IMG/VR virus record: IMGVR_UViG_3300050138_000232
Span: 1 to 60,365 of that record
Length of the DNA stretch: 60,365 nucleotides
Reading direction: 5' to 3' (one strand)
From: a virus
Below the pieces are notes generated by a model, which ran no database searches, had not been told where the DNA came from, and saw nothing but the letters and a program-made list of their open reading frames with translations. How positions within the stretch are numbered: position 1 is the first letter of the stretch; the number at the start of each line of letters is the position of its first letter. Made by a program: the position numbers and the translations under genes. Positions 25,409-34,071 of this stretch are shown in pieces.

Positions 25409-27046
25409 ATGTCAAAGGGCGGTGGGATACTAAGTGCTATCGAAAAACCCTTCCAGGATGTCGGAAAACTCATAACTGATCCCAGTCTTAAAAGCCTCGA
25501 AAACGTCGGTCATGATGTCGCAAATATAGGCGAGAATGTCTTGGCGTATCAAGTGGGAGGTCCGATCGGCGTTGGCGCCCTCAACGCCGGTAAGACCGCT
25601 ATTTCAGGCGGAGGTATTGGAGATTCCCTTAAAAGCGCAGCTCTTAGCACCGCTCTTTCTTATGGTGGCCAGCAACTCGGAAGTGCAGCTAGTAGTGAGT
25701 TCCCTGAAACCATGAATGCTATAAAAGGAGCCATCCCCGATCTTGGTATTGGCAGCACGGCATCTTCCATAGGAACCGGAATATCAGATGCGTTCAAGTC
25801 AGCAACAGACTCCCTCGGATTTACTTCCGCAACTCCAACCACAGAAGCGGGCATCGGAAGTTCGGGAACGTCAGCTGGAGGCACTCCGATTTCTACGCAA
25901 GCTGCTCCTACCGGAGGCGGAACGGGCGCTGGTGCAGCCGGAGGAGCAGCTCCTGCAGGAGTAGATATTGGCGGAACTGGCGACGTCACTTCGCAATTCA
26001 GCCAAGCTTTAGGCGGACCTCCGTCGTTAAGCTCAACAGGCGCCGGTACGTCTATGAGCCCTTCAGAATTAGCGAGTAGCTCGTTTTCTCCCGATTCAGG
26101 AGGGTCTGCGCTCGATTCTCCTGTTGGAACTTCGTCCACTACTTCGGGCGGAGCTAACGTAGGATCTCAGGATTTAAGCAATTTCGCATCCGGTAGCTCA
26201 AACCCGTCAGGATTTCAAGGTGTGACTCCGGGCGATTTAGGATCAAGCGTAGCAACACCGTCTTTTGCAACGAGTATAACCGATGCTCTCGGGTTCACAG
26301 GTGGAGCGCCGTCAGCAGCAGACATAGCGTCAAATAATGCGACTTTTGCAAGTATGAACGAAGGACTGCCTTCGAATATAAGCTCAGCTTCCGGCAACGC
26401 CGGATCGTATTTCGATAACACCGCTGGCGGTAATGCGGGCGCCGGTAGTAACTTGCCCACGGCAACTCCTACTTCAGCTTCGTCTTTAAGCGAAATAATG
26501 GGTGATCCAACTTCCCTTAAAGGATATGAAGATCTTATATCACGCAACCCCGGAGCGCTTCTAACCGGAGGTGGCTTAGCTCTCGATGCGTTAAGACAAG
26601 GCGGCGTCGTTGGTAATAATACTCCTAAAGGTCAGAAGCAGGTCGAACAGATCGCGGCGGCTGAAAACACTCAAGGCCAGCAACTCGCTGGCTATTTGCA
26701 ATCGGGAACCTTACCTCCAGGCATGCAGGCCGGTATTGATAAAATGGCCAACGACGCTAAAGCTGCGATACGCAGCCGATATGCTTCTATGGGCATGTCG
26801 AATAGTTCCTCTGAGCAGACCGAGCTTGCAGCGATCGACACGCAAGCTCAGGCTCAGGCCGCTCAGATTGCGCAACAGTTGTTGACAACTGGCATAAATG
26901 AAACCGGTCTTGCTGCAGGTCTTTATACCAACCTCATGAATTCCTCTCTTGCTCAGGATGCTGAGCTCGGTACTGCTTTCGGGAATTTTGCCTCAGCATT
27001 CAGCGGCGGATCAGGATCGAAAGCTCATTCTACAACGAGCGGTTAA
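25409..27046 (+). CDS. Ejection/internal virion-type protein, Gly/Ser/Ala-rich
   Basis: 545 residues. The first 100 include a glycine-rich membrane-active-like stretch (GGPIGVGALNAGKTAISGGGIGDSLKSAALSTALSYGGQQLGS). Residues 130-350 are low-complexity Gly/Ser/Thr, and the end is helical (AAIDTQAQAQAAQIAQQLLTTGINETGLAAG). Position before two more large helical proteins matches the three-gene ejection cassette of podoviruses, whose proteins leave the head to make a channel across the cell envelope. Confidence 0.6.
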   Translation: MSKGGGILSAIEKPFQDVGKLITDPSLKSLENVGHDVANIGENVLAYQVGGPIGVGALNAGKTAISGGGIGDSLKSAALSTALSYGGQQLGSAASSEFPETMNAIKGAIPDLGIGSTASSIGTGISDAFKSATDSLGFTSATPTTEAGIGSSGTSAGGTPISTQAAPTGGGTGAGAAGGAAPAGVDIGGTGDVTSQFSQALGGPPSLSSTGAGTSMSPSELASSSFSPDSGGSALDSPVGTSSTTSGGANVGSQDLSNFASGSSNPSGFQGVTPGDLGSSVATPSFATSITDALGFTGGAPSAADIASNNATFASMNEGLPSNISSASGNAGSYFDNTAGGNAGAGSNLPTATPTSASSLSEIMGDPTSLKGYEDLISRNPGALLTGGGLALDALRQGGVVGNNTPKGQKQVEQIAAAENTQGQQLAGYLQSGTLPPGMQAGIDKMANDAKAAIRSRYASMGMSNSSSEQTELAAIDTQAQAQAAQIAQQLLTTGINETGLAAGLYTNLMNSSLAQDAELGTAFGNFASAFSGGSGSKAHSTTSG

Positions 27047-27049
27047 TAT

Positions 27050-28552
27050 ATGGCTGATGTCGACTTATTAGCTGGCAAACCTTCAGGAACGCCTTTATCA
27101 TCTGTTGCGTCAATGGGCAGCACTGACTCCATTATACAACGTATGGAGAAGAACGACGCCGAAGAGAAAGCTCAGATAGATAAAGGTGTCGCTAAGATGG
27201 AAGCGGAACCGCGTCCGCAACCGCCTAAAATGACACCGGCTCCCGAACAGAAAGATTTCCAAACCGATCCGATGCAGACATTCGGATCTGCAGGAATGTT
27301 CCTCGCCACGTTCGGCTCCATGATGACCAAGCATCCATTGACCAACGCTCTCAATTCCGGCGCGGAAGTTATGAAAGCTGCTAACGCTAAAGACGCAAAC
27401 GCGTTTAATAAAGCGTTTGAGAAGTGGAAGATCGACACGGAAAATGCTTCCAAGATGGCGCAATGGGACATGGATCAGTACAAGACGACTCTTGGAAAAG
27501 ACGAAGCTGAGATGAAAGCCTACGCTGTAGGACATAAGAACGATACGGCCCGCGCCGCTATCGAAGCGCGTAGCGCTGATCAGTATCATAAGGATATGGT
27601 CGCGAATTTGAAGAAGTTCGATGAGTCCAAGAAAATCGTGAATGATTATATGGACGAAGGGATGAAGAAGTTTGACAAGGAGCATCCAGGCGCGTCTGAA
27701 ATGGAACGAATCGAAGCTAAAATGAACCTTTACGGTAAGGCAAAAGCCGCAGAAGGCGGATTTTATGCTAAGGAAGAATTCAAAGAGAAGGAAAAAGGAT
27801 CGGCGTCAATCTCCTTGCCGACTGCTAAATTTGCAGCGGAGCAAGTCCTCGCCGGAGATAAATCGGCGCTGTCGAACTATGGACGCGGAGAAAAGGCTAC
27901 GGCAAACCTCGCTCTCATTCACGAGCAGATTCAACAGATGGCGCAGGAACGTGGAATATCCGGAGCAGATCTTGCAAGAATTAACGCAGAGTTTGAAGGC
28001 TTCAAGTCTGAGCAGAGGATTGTCGGCAGTAGAGCTGGCGCTGTGACGTATGCTGCAGCCGAAGTAGATCAGATGATGCCGCTTGCGAAGAGCGCTGTTT
28101 CGAAGATTGATTTGAGTCGATTTCCGAACATGGCTGCGTTGGAAAATTATGCAAAGCAGCATGTCGGCGATCAGAAGTTCCAGTTCGCTTACGATACTGT
28201 TCAGGAATTACAAAACGCATTCACGAGCCTTCTTGTGAGAAACGGTGTGCGAAGTGATGCAGCTCAGAATCTGGCAGAAGGTGTTATCAACCTGAACATG
28301 GGTTCTAAGAACATCGCCGGAGCGTTCGATGCTATCGACAAGTCCAAAGACGCTATTCTCCGTGCAGCTCCAGCGGCTCGCAAAACAATTATGCGCGATC
28401 AGTTAGGGATTAAAGAGTCGGATATCGGAAAGCCCAAGCCTGTTCCAAATAAAAACGCTATTCAACATCTCATAGATAATCCTGATAAAAGAGACGAGTT
28501 TGACGAATATTATGGTCAGGGAGCTGCGGCCAATTATCTCGGAGGTCAGTGA
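27050..28552 (+). CDS. Ejection/internal virion-type protein, helical
   Basis: 500 residues, mostly alpha-helical with many Ala, Lys and Glu (AEMKAYAVGHKNDTARAAIEARSADQYHKDMVANLKKFDESKK). FGSAGMFLATFGSMMTKHPLTNALNSGAEVMKA near 75-110 is a short hydrophobic segment. Second of three consecutive large genes between the nozzle and the fibres. Assigned by position and composition only. Confidence 0.6.
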   Translation: MADVDLLAGKPSGTPLSSVASMGSTDSIIQRMEKNDAEEKAQIDKGVAKMEAEPRPQPPKMTPAPEQKDFQTDPMQTFGSAGMFLATFGSMMTKHPLTNALNSGAEVMKAANAKDANAFNKAFEKWKIDTENASKMAQWDMDQYKTTLGKDEAEMKAYAVGHKNDTARAAIEARSADQYHKDMVANLKKFDESKKIVNDYMDEGMKKFDKEHPGASEMERIEAKMNLYGKAKAAEGGFYAKEEFKEKEKGSASISLPTAKFAAEQVLAGDKSALSNYGRGEKATANLALIHEQIQQMAQERGISGADLARINAEFEGFKSEQRIVGSRAGAVTYAAAEVDQMMPLAKSAVSKIDLSRFPNMAALENYAKQHVGDQKFQFAYDTVQELQNAFTSLLVRNGVRSDAAQNLAEGVINLNMGSKNIAGAFDAIDKSKDAILRAAPAARKTIMRDQLGIKESDIGKPKPVPNKNAIQHLIDNPDKRDEFDEYYGQGAAANYLGGQ

Positions 28553-30741
28553 TGGTTAACTCCTTCGCGCAATTTGACGACGCTCCTGCCGCGTCTAAAG
28601 AGAATTCATTTGCCAAGTTTGACAAGGTGGATACTAAAGAAGCCGCTCCAGAATCTAAAGAAGACGACATGTCGTATGGAGCCGGAACTGGCTACACGAG
28701 AGGCGGATTACCGTTTAAATCAACTCAAGAGCCGCTTTCTCCACAGCACTTCCTCGATGCGACGATGGCTATTCCTTCCATAGGAGCCGAAGCCGGAGTG
28801 TTGAAAGGAGCGACTGCGCTGGAAAATATCGCTACTCGTGCTTCTCCCAAAGTTGCTCAGACTATGGCAGAAGGAAAAGTTATTCCGAAAATAGCAACGG
28901 TAGGTAAAGCTGCGACAGCTGGCGGTGTCGGAGGCGGAGTGTACGGTGCCGGAACCGGACGCGATATAGAGGGAAGTGCAGCAATCGGAGCGGGCGGTGC
29001 TCTTGCAGGAGAGGGCGCAGGCTACGTATTTTCTAAAGGCTACAGTGCCGCGAAGAATTATTTAAACAGAAATTTACCGGAGCACGCTAACAACGAGGCT
29101 GTAAGTAAAATACTTGATCGCTTTGATAAGGACGTGAAAGGCGGAGGAGTATCAGCAGAACAAGCTCTAAAACTGATCGATGAAGCCAGGAAGACAGGTA
29201 AACAGTTAATACTTCCTGACGTCGCTGGCGCCAATGTAAAAGGTATCGCCGGATCAGTCGCTCGTGTTCCCGGTCCTGGAAAAGAAATGGCGCAAGGATT
29301 TCTGAATAAGCGTGATGCTCTAGCTTCCAAGCGTATGTTGGACGATACCAACAAATATCTTTCAACAGAATCAGGTAAGAAGACGACGCAAGCGTTGGCT
29401 GAAATACGCTCGGCTGAAGGCAAGCCGTTATTTGAGGAAGCTTACGCTGGAGGTTCGATGGCGCCTTTAGAGACTCAATTCGAGAAAGAATTTCAGGAAG
29501 TAGCCAGTAAAACCTCTGATGTTGAGAAAGAGATTAGTAAAGTTTCTCCAAGAGTTACCACGGCGACGGCGAAATTGTCTCAAGCAAAAGACATATACCA
29601 GCAACAGGCGGCTAAAAAAGAACTCGAAACGGTTCAAAAGGAACTGTCGGATAAGCGAGCTCAATTAGCTCAGGCGAAAATGGCAGAAGCTAAATCGCAT
29701 GAAATGCTGCAACGTGCACAAGCTGACCGTACCGCTTCAGCGCCGGGGGCGATATGGAATCCCCGTATTCAAAGACTCCTTGAGTTGCCGATCGTGAGAA
29801 AAGGCATAAATCAAGGTATAAAACTTGAAAAGCAGAACGCAGCGGCAGAAGGTCGAGCGTTTAATGCAAGTGAATATGCAATAATCGGAGAAGATAAAGC
29901 CGGAGATCCCATTGTTGGAACTGTTCCAAACATGCGTCTTCTGGCTTCAGCTAAAGAAGGGCTCGATGGTCTTCTCGAAGGTAAAGAAATGCGTGACGAG
30001 CTTACTGGTCGTCTCACCAAAGAAGGAGTCTCGGTCGATAAAGTGCGCAGAGCGCTTTTAGAACAGTTAAAAACGGAAAATCCAGCTTACGCTAAAGCTT
30101 TGGAATCATGGGCTGGCCACAGCCAGAGTATGCAGGCAGTTCGATACGGGCGGAAAGCTTTTTCTTACGCTCCGGAGGATATAGCGGAAGAAGTAGCAAA
30201 CATGACTCCGGCTGAGAGAGAATTTGCAAAAATCGGTATTGCTGACACAATTCGTGAAAAAATAATGCGTACTGGCATTGCGGGAGACGAAGCCAAAGCC
30301 GTTATAAATAACGAGTGGACTAAATCCCAATTGAGACCGTTTTTTAACAGCGACGCGGAATTTAATAGTTATATCAAGTCAGTAACTGATGAACGACAGA
30401 TGTTTAATACTAAAGCTAAGCTTGTCGGGAATTCGGCTACTGCCGAACGAGTCGCTGAAGACAGCGAGAACCGAGTTCCGGAGATGCTCGGCATCGGCGC
30501 TAACGTTGTCCGAGGGAATTTCGGCACGGCTCTTAAAGGTGTGATAAAAGCCGCCCAGGACGCAAAATGGAAGAACGAACGGTTAAATGAAGCGGCGGCT
30601 CGCATTCTGTTTGACCCGAACATAACCTTAGATGCTCTGAAACAGCCTCTCGGGAAAGAACCTGTAAAAGGTGCTTTAAGAAAGTCAGCGCCGTTGATCG
30701 GCACTGGGGCGTCTGAAAACATGATAAATTCCGACCAATAA
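28552..30741 (+). CDS. Large ejection/internal virion-type protein
   Basis: 729 residues; ATG at 28552 shares ATGA with the previous stop and follows GGAGGT. An amphipathic Gly-rich region (TAGGVGGGVYGAGTGRDIEGSAAIGAGGALAGEGAGYVF, about 125-165) is followed by long coiled coil (VEKEISKVSPRVTTATAKLSQAKDIYQQQAAKKELETVQKEL in parts). No lytic transglycosylase motif was seen. Probably the largest DNA-ejection protein. Confidence 0.62.
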   Translation: MVNSFAQFDDAPAASKENSFAKFDKVDTKEAAPESKEDDMSYGAGTGYTRGGLPFKSTQEPLSPQHFLDATMAIPSIGAEAGVLKGATALENIATRASPKVAQTMAEGKVIPKIATVGKAATAGGVGGGVYGAGTGRDIEGSAAIGAGGALAGEGAGYVFSKGYSAAKNYLNRNLPEHANNEAVSKILDRFDKDVKGGGVSAEQALKLIDEARKTGKQLILPDVAGANVKGIAGSVARVPGPGKEMAQGFLNKRDALASKRMLDDTNKYLSTESGKKTTQALAEIRSAEGKPLFEEAYAGGSMAPLETQFEKEFQEVASKTSDVEKEISKVSPRVTTATAKLSQAKDIYQQQAAKKELETVQKELSDKRAQLAQAKMAEAKSHEMLQRAQADRTASAPGAIWNPRIQRLLELPIVRKGINQGIKLEKQNAAAEGRAFNASEYAIIGEDKAGDPIVGTVPNMRLLASAKEGLDGLLEGKEMRDELTGRLTKEGVSVDKVRRALLEQLKTENPAYAKALESWAGHSQSMQAVRYGRKAFSYAPEDIAEEVANMTPAEREFAKIGIADTIREKIMRTGIAGDEAKAVINNEWTKSQLRPFFNSDAEFNSYIKSVTDERQMFNTKAKLVGNSATAERVAEDSENRVPEMLGIGANVVRGNFGTALKGVIKAAQDAKWKNERLNEAAARILFDPNITLDALKQPLGKEPVKGALRKSAPLIGTGASENMINSDQ

Positions 30742-30745
30742 CTCC

Positions 30746-30781
30746 TTGCCTCCAACTACCCCGTCGTGGTAAATTCTTGTC
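30746..30781 (+). promoter_or_regulatory. Palindrome-spaced leaderless promoter of the 30782 gene
   Basis: TTGCCT (-35) and TAAATT (-10, 30770-30775) are 18 bp apart; the spacer holds ACTACCCCGTCGTGGTAAA (30755-30773). Exactly 6 nt separate the -10 from the ATG, with no Shine-Dalgarno, the same geometry as at 24663 and 59582. Confidence 0.6.
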
Positions 30782-31522
30782 ATGACAGGAACCGTAGATC
30801 TATCTCCTTACAACCTTCTAATCGCCACCCCTATGGGAGACGGTCGACCAGAAGACGCTTATAATGTTTCTCTTGATAATACAAAGCAGTTGATACGTCA
30901 GCACGGCGGGACGGTTAATAATTTCAAAACCAAATACGTGTCGGATATTTACCTCGCCCGAGCCAAGCTTTTCAGCTTCTTTTTACGTCAGAAAGAAGCA
31001 ACTCACATGATTATGATCGACGCTGATCAGGATTGGACCCCGGAAGACGTCGTGTGGATGCTTCTTTTGCAACGAGACTTCCTTGCTGCAGTTTCCTGTA
31101 AAAAGGTCTATCCGTTAGAGTTTGCGTACAATATGAGGGGCGACAATGGTAAAATAGGGCTATTATACCATGAATTAGAGACAAATATCGCTGAAATGCC
31201 CTATGTCGGGGCTGCTTTTTTGATGATTTCTCGCAAATGTGCTGAAAAAATGGCAGAATCGTACCCGGAACTTGAATATTACAACCCTGACGGTGATACG
31301 GAATATGCCGTTTTTGACCCTATTATCCTCAAAAACGACGGCCAGAAGCGCCGATTGTCGGAGGATTACGCCTTTTGTAAGAGGTGGCGCGATATCGGAG
31401 GTAAGGTTGAAGTAAAGATGGATGTCAATTTGGGACATACCGGCTCGCATCGCTTCTCAGGCACTCTTTTAGAATTTTTCGTAAATAACGAAAAAAGCTT
31501 CTCGGACCTGAAGAATGGCTAA
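30782..31522 (+). CDS. GT-A type glycosyltransferase-like protein
   Basis: 246 residues. THMIMIDADQDWTPEDV supplies the DxD-like metal/donor motif (D80, D82). MPYVGAAFLMISRKCAEKM and SEDYAFCKRWRDIGG match the acceptor-side ED motif of phage glycosyltransferases located next to fibre genes. It could glycosylate virion or host surface molecules, or nucleobases. It is transcribed from its own promoter. Confidence 0.72.
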   Translation: MTGTVDLSPYNLLIATPMGDGRPEDAYNVSLDNTKQLIRQHGGTVNNFKTKYVSDIYLARAKLFSFFLRQKEATHMIMIDADQDWTPEDVVWMLLLQRDFLAAVSCKKVYPLEFAYNMRGDNGKIGLLYHELETNIAEMPYVGAAFLMISRKCAEKMAESYPELEYYNPDGDTEYAVFDPIILKNDGQKRRLSEDYAFCKRWRDIGGKVEVKMDVNLGHTGSHRFSGTLLEFFVNNEKSFSDLKNG

Positions 31523-31862
31523 AAAGCGCGATAAAAACATGGAGATGGCTCTTCGATTCCGCGACCATTTGCTTTGGGAATTGATGGGTGATAATATGGG
31601 AACGAAGCCTGAACACCCTGTTCCTGCCAATACAGCCACCTTTGCTGAGAAAAAGGGATTGCTGTCTGAAATGGTGAAACTTGCTGAATTATCAAGAAAA
31701 AGTTCATCTGAAGACGAAACTGAAAGCGGTTTGGATTTAATCAAAAGGAGTTTGAAAGATGGCAGTGGAACGGGTAGGGGTCGAGGAAATTCTAGGCGAG
31801 CCAAAAGTAGTGCAGATGAGCCAGGAGAAGACGGAAGCGGCGACGAGTCCGAAGAATCCTAA
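31515..31862 (+). CDS. Hypothetical charged protein
   Basis: 115 residues, MAKKRDKNMEMALRFRDHLLWELMGDN.., with a helical N-terminal half and a Ser/Gly/Glu-rich C terminus that overlaps the next gene by 104 bases in another frame. ATG shares bases with the upstream stop. Not recognised. Its size and composition would also suit a small DNA-binding packaging protein, without evidence. Confidence 0.6.
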   Translation: MAKKRDKNMEMALRFRDHLLWELMGDNMGTKPEHPVPANTATFAEKKGLLSEMVKLAELSRKSSSEDETESGLDLIKRSLKDGSGTGRGRGNSRRAKSSADEPGEDGSGDESEES

Positions 31863-32085
31863 CATTGAGGCTGAATATAGCGCTATCCTCGCTATGTTTA
31901 AAGTCGCGGCGCGGGTATTGGCGATTCGGTTTTTCTTGTTTCTTTCACTCATCGGGTCGTTTATATTATCAATCATCGCGACGAACAACTCGGCTATACA
32001 AAGTGCTTACATTCTAGTACTATATGCGATGGTAACAACGTTGCCTTTGACCGTTTTAGAATGGAGAGGGCGAAAAGGAGGCTGA
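31759..32085 (+). CDS. Two-transmembrane protein (holin-like)
   Basis: 108 residues. Two membrane segments, VLAIRFFLFLSLIGSFILSIIA (about 53-74) and SAYILVLYAMVTTLPLTVLEW (about 81-101), with a polar N terminus and a basic end RGRKGG. AAAGGAG sits 8 nt before the ATG, the strongest ribosome site in this area, supporting the start inside the preceding gene. It may be a holin or a membrane-active accessory; it lies far from the endolysin. Confidence 0.65.
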   Translation: MAVERVGVEEILGEPKVVQMSQEKTEAATSPKNPNIEAEYSAILAMFKVAARVLAIRFFLFLSLIGSFILSIIATNNSAIQSAYILVLYAMVTTLPLTVLEWRGRKGG

Positions 32086-32093
32086 TTGTCGTA

Positions 32094-32116
32094 TAAACGC
32101 TTAATTAATGCGTTTA
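32094..32116. repeat. Inverted repeat upstream of the fibre operon
   Basis: TAAACGC and GCGTTTA flank 9 nt of TTAATTAAT. The stem lacks a downstream T-run on either strand, so it is not a clear terminator. It is 28 bp before an ACTACC palindrome. Confidence 0.45.
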
Positions 32117-32144
32117 AAAAAATAGCGACAGTCTTTCCGATCAA

Positions 32145-32163
32145 ACTACCACGTAGGGGTAGC
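32145..32163. promoter_or_regulatory. ACTACC palindrome overlapping the ribosome site of the fibre gene
   Basis: ACTACCACGTAGGGGTAGC ends 2 nt before the ATG at 32166. AGGGG within its right arm doubles as the Shine-Dalgarno, so binding could control translation or transcription. A clear -10 box is not visible here, unlike the other copies. Confidence 0.55.
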
Positions 32164-32165
32164 GA

Positions 32166-32747
32166 ATGAGCGCCCCGTCGTTATCAACATATCAAAACGG
32201 CTCTGGGCAGGTGTCTTCCGATAACCTGAATACTTTCTGTCAAACCTGCGACACGATCGCTCAGCTTCGCGCATTCACAGGTATCGTCGGAATTCAGGTT
32301 TACGTCCGAGGATTTTCCGCTGTAAACGATGGCGGGCAGGGAAATTTCTACTGGAATATCGCTGGAAGCCAAGTCGATAACGGGACGACAGTTATCGTGC
32401 CGTCAAGCGCTGCAACGGGCGCCTGGAACCGGCTGAATTTCGACTCAATACCTCAAATCGTTTACACCGAATCGGCTCCGACAGCAGGATTTTCAATAAC
32501 TATTCCTAATAGCATCGGTGCATACATCATAAAACCTGCAGGTACTCTCGCCACAGGTACTTTTATCATGCCTTCAACTCCTTATGACGGTCAAATATTG
32601 AGGGTATCTTCTAGCCAGATCGTCACTACGCTGACCGTTAACGCGAACGCAGGGCAGACGATATTCGGAGCTCCGACAACGATAAGTTCGACTGTCCCGT
32701 TTGGATATATTTACCGTTTAGCCGATACTTCATGGTATCGCGTATGA
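32166..32747 (+). CDS. Tail fibre/spike-like protein A
   Basis: 193 residues. The N-terminal 100 residues (LSTYQNGSGQVSSDNLNTF.., DGGQGNFYWN.., DNGTTVIVPSSAATGAWNRL) are the particle-binding-like domain common to phage tailspikes. The C-terminal 90 are a small beta-rich domain ending in STVPFGYIYRLADTSWYRV. It is paralogous to the first domain of the next gene. Confidence 0.7.
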   Translation: MSAPSLSTYQNGSGQVSSDNLNTFCQTCDTIAQLRAFTGIVGIQVYVRGFSAVNDGGQGNFYWNIAGSQVDNGTTVIVPSSAATGAWNRLNFDSIPQIVYTESAPTAGFSITIPNSIGAYIIKPAGTLATGTFIMPSTPYDGQILRVSSSQIVTTLTVNANAGQTIFGAPTTISSTVPFGYIYRLADTSWYRV

Positions 32748-33781
32748 GTGCGCCAGCATTGACAGCCTATGCAAGCGGGTCCGGGCAAGTGTCTGGAGAC
32801 CAACTCAACACTATGGTCCAGAATTCGACCAACGTGGTGAATCTGCGTACCTTTACCGGCGTGCTCAATATGGTCGTTTATCTACAAGGAACGACGACGT
32901 CAGGGGACGGTGGTCAAGGGTTGTTCTACTGGAATTCAGCCGGAACCGGTCCAGATGACAACGGCACCACCTCAGTGGTTCCCACTGGTGCGACAACGGG
33001 CTGCTGGACGCGAATAAGCAACGTTGCAGGAACCTTGGCCTCAATAGCGAACTTGTCGTTACTCGCTAATATTTCAGGAGGATCAGCTGCTCCGATAGCG
33101 AATACTCTAAGCGCTATTCTTGACGCTACGATGGGATCTACGCAAGGATCGCTCCTTGTACGTGGAGCAAGTCTATGGGCACCATACACGGCAGGAACGG
33201 CGGCGACCGTGTTAACTTCGAACGGGGCTGGAACGAATCCGACATGGCAAGCTCCTGCTGTCGGGACTGGCGCAATGACGTTGCTTTCTACACAAGCTAT
33301 TTCTTCAGTTGCAAGTGTTAGTGAATTAGCGCTCGCCGGTGGATATACCCATTATATTTGGGAGATAAGTAATTTAGTATCTGCTACAAATAATGTTGAC
33401 GCTTATTTTACCGTTCAGCAAGGGGGTGTATTTGTCGGAGGAACTGCATATTATTCGGCCAGTGTCAGATCTACTGGAGCGGCAATTTCCGCGACTCAAG
33501 ATAATGGTGCTGCTAAATTCATAGTTACAGGCTCTTTTGCCGGTATCAATAATGTAGGTACATCTCCCTCTGTATTAAGAATAGAATTCTGGCAACCGTC
33601 TGTGGCTTCTATATTAAATGTCATATTCGATACGATGATGAACAACGGTACAACAGATGTCCCATTATATGTGAGTGGAGGCGGCTATGTTAATGCAAAT
33701 ATTGCAACGACTGGTATAAAACTTGTCATGTCGGCAGGTAACATAACCTCCGCGACTTGCAAACTATACGGAGTAAGCTGA
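32744..33781 (+). CDS. Tail fibre/spike-like protein B (paralogue)
   Basis: 345 residues from MSAPALTAYASGSGQVSGDQLNTMVQ; the ATG at 32744 overlaps the previous stop. Residues 1-95 align with protein A. Then a linker (NISGGSAAPIANTLSAILDATMGSTQGSLLVRG), a TAATVLTSNGAGTNPTWQA hinge seen in many metagenomic fibres, and a receptor-domain-like beta sandwich (YTHYIWEISNLVSATNNVDAYFTVQQGG). Confidence 0.72.
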   Translation: MSAPALTAYASGSGQVSGDQLNTMVQNSTNVVNLRTFTGVLNMVVYLQGTTTSGDGGQGLFYWNSAGTGPDDNGTTSVVPTGATTGCWTRISNVAGTLASIANLSLLANISGGSAAPIANTLSAILDATMGSTQGSLLVRGASLWAPYTAGTAATVLTSNGAGTNPTWQAPAVGTGAMTLLSTQAISSVASVSELALAGGYTHYIWEISNLVSATNNVDAYFTVQQGGVFVGGTAYYSASVRSTGAAISATQDNGAAKFIVTGSFAGINNVGTSPSVLRIEFWQPSVASILNVIFDTMMNNGTTDVPLYVSGGGYVNANIATTGIKLVMSAGNITSATCKLYGVS

Positions 33782-34068
33782 TGGGAGATACGAAATCAGT
33801 CAATGGAATTCTAGTCCCTCTCACAGATGAGGAACAGACGGAACACGACGCTCGTGCAGCGCAGTGGCCGACGATTCAAATGGCTGAGACTCAGGTTAAG
33901 AACGCAAAAGCAGCTCTGCTGACAAGTGATGTCACTGTATGGCGATGCTGCGAAGGTCAAGTTCCGGTACCGGTCGAATGGGCTGCTTACCGTCAAGCAC
34001 TACGGGCTATTGTTAAAAGCGGTGGGGGTGCCCTCCCTGCGAAACCAGATTATCCAAAAGGAACATAG
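33781..34068 (+). CDS. Fibre-associated chaperone-like protein
   Basis: 95 residues from MGDTKSVNGILVPLTDEEQTEHDARAAQW. The C-terminal EWAAYRQALRAIVKSGGGALPAKPDYPKG has the W..YR..LR.I......P..P..P pattern of phage tail-fibre assembly proteins (DUF4376-like). Position right after a fibre gene agrees. Start 33781 is taken because it follows the fibre stop. Confidence 0.65.
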   Translation: MGDTKSVNGILVPLTDEEQTEHDARAAQWPTIQMAETQVKNAKAALLTSDVTVWRCCEGQVPVPVEWAAYRQALRAIVKSGGGALPAKPDYPKGT

Positions 34069-34071
34069 ATT

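Noticed and set aside
25660-26547. Long minus-strand frames over the Gly/Ser-rich ejection gene
   Set aside because: They arise from low-complexity codons of the plus-strand gene and show only Pro/Ala-rich shadows.
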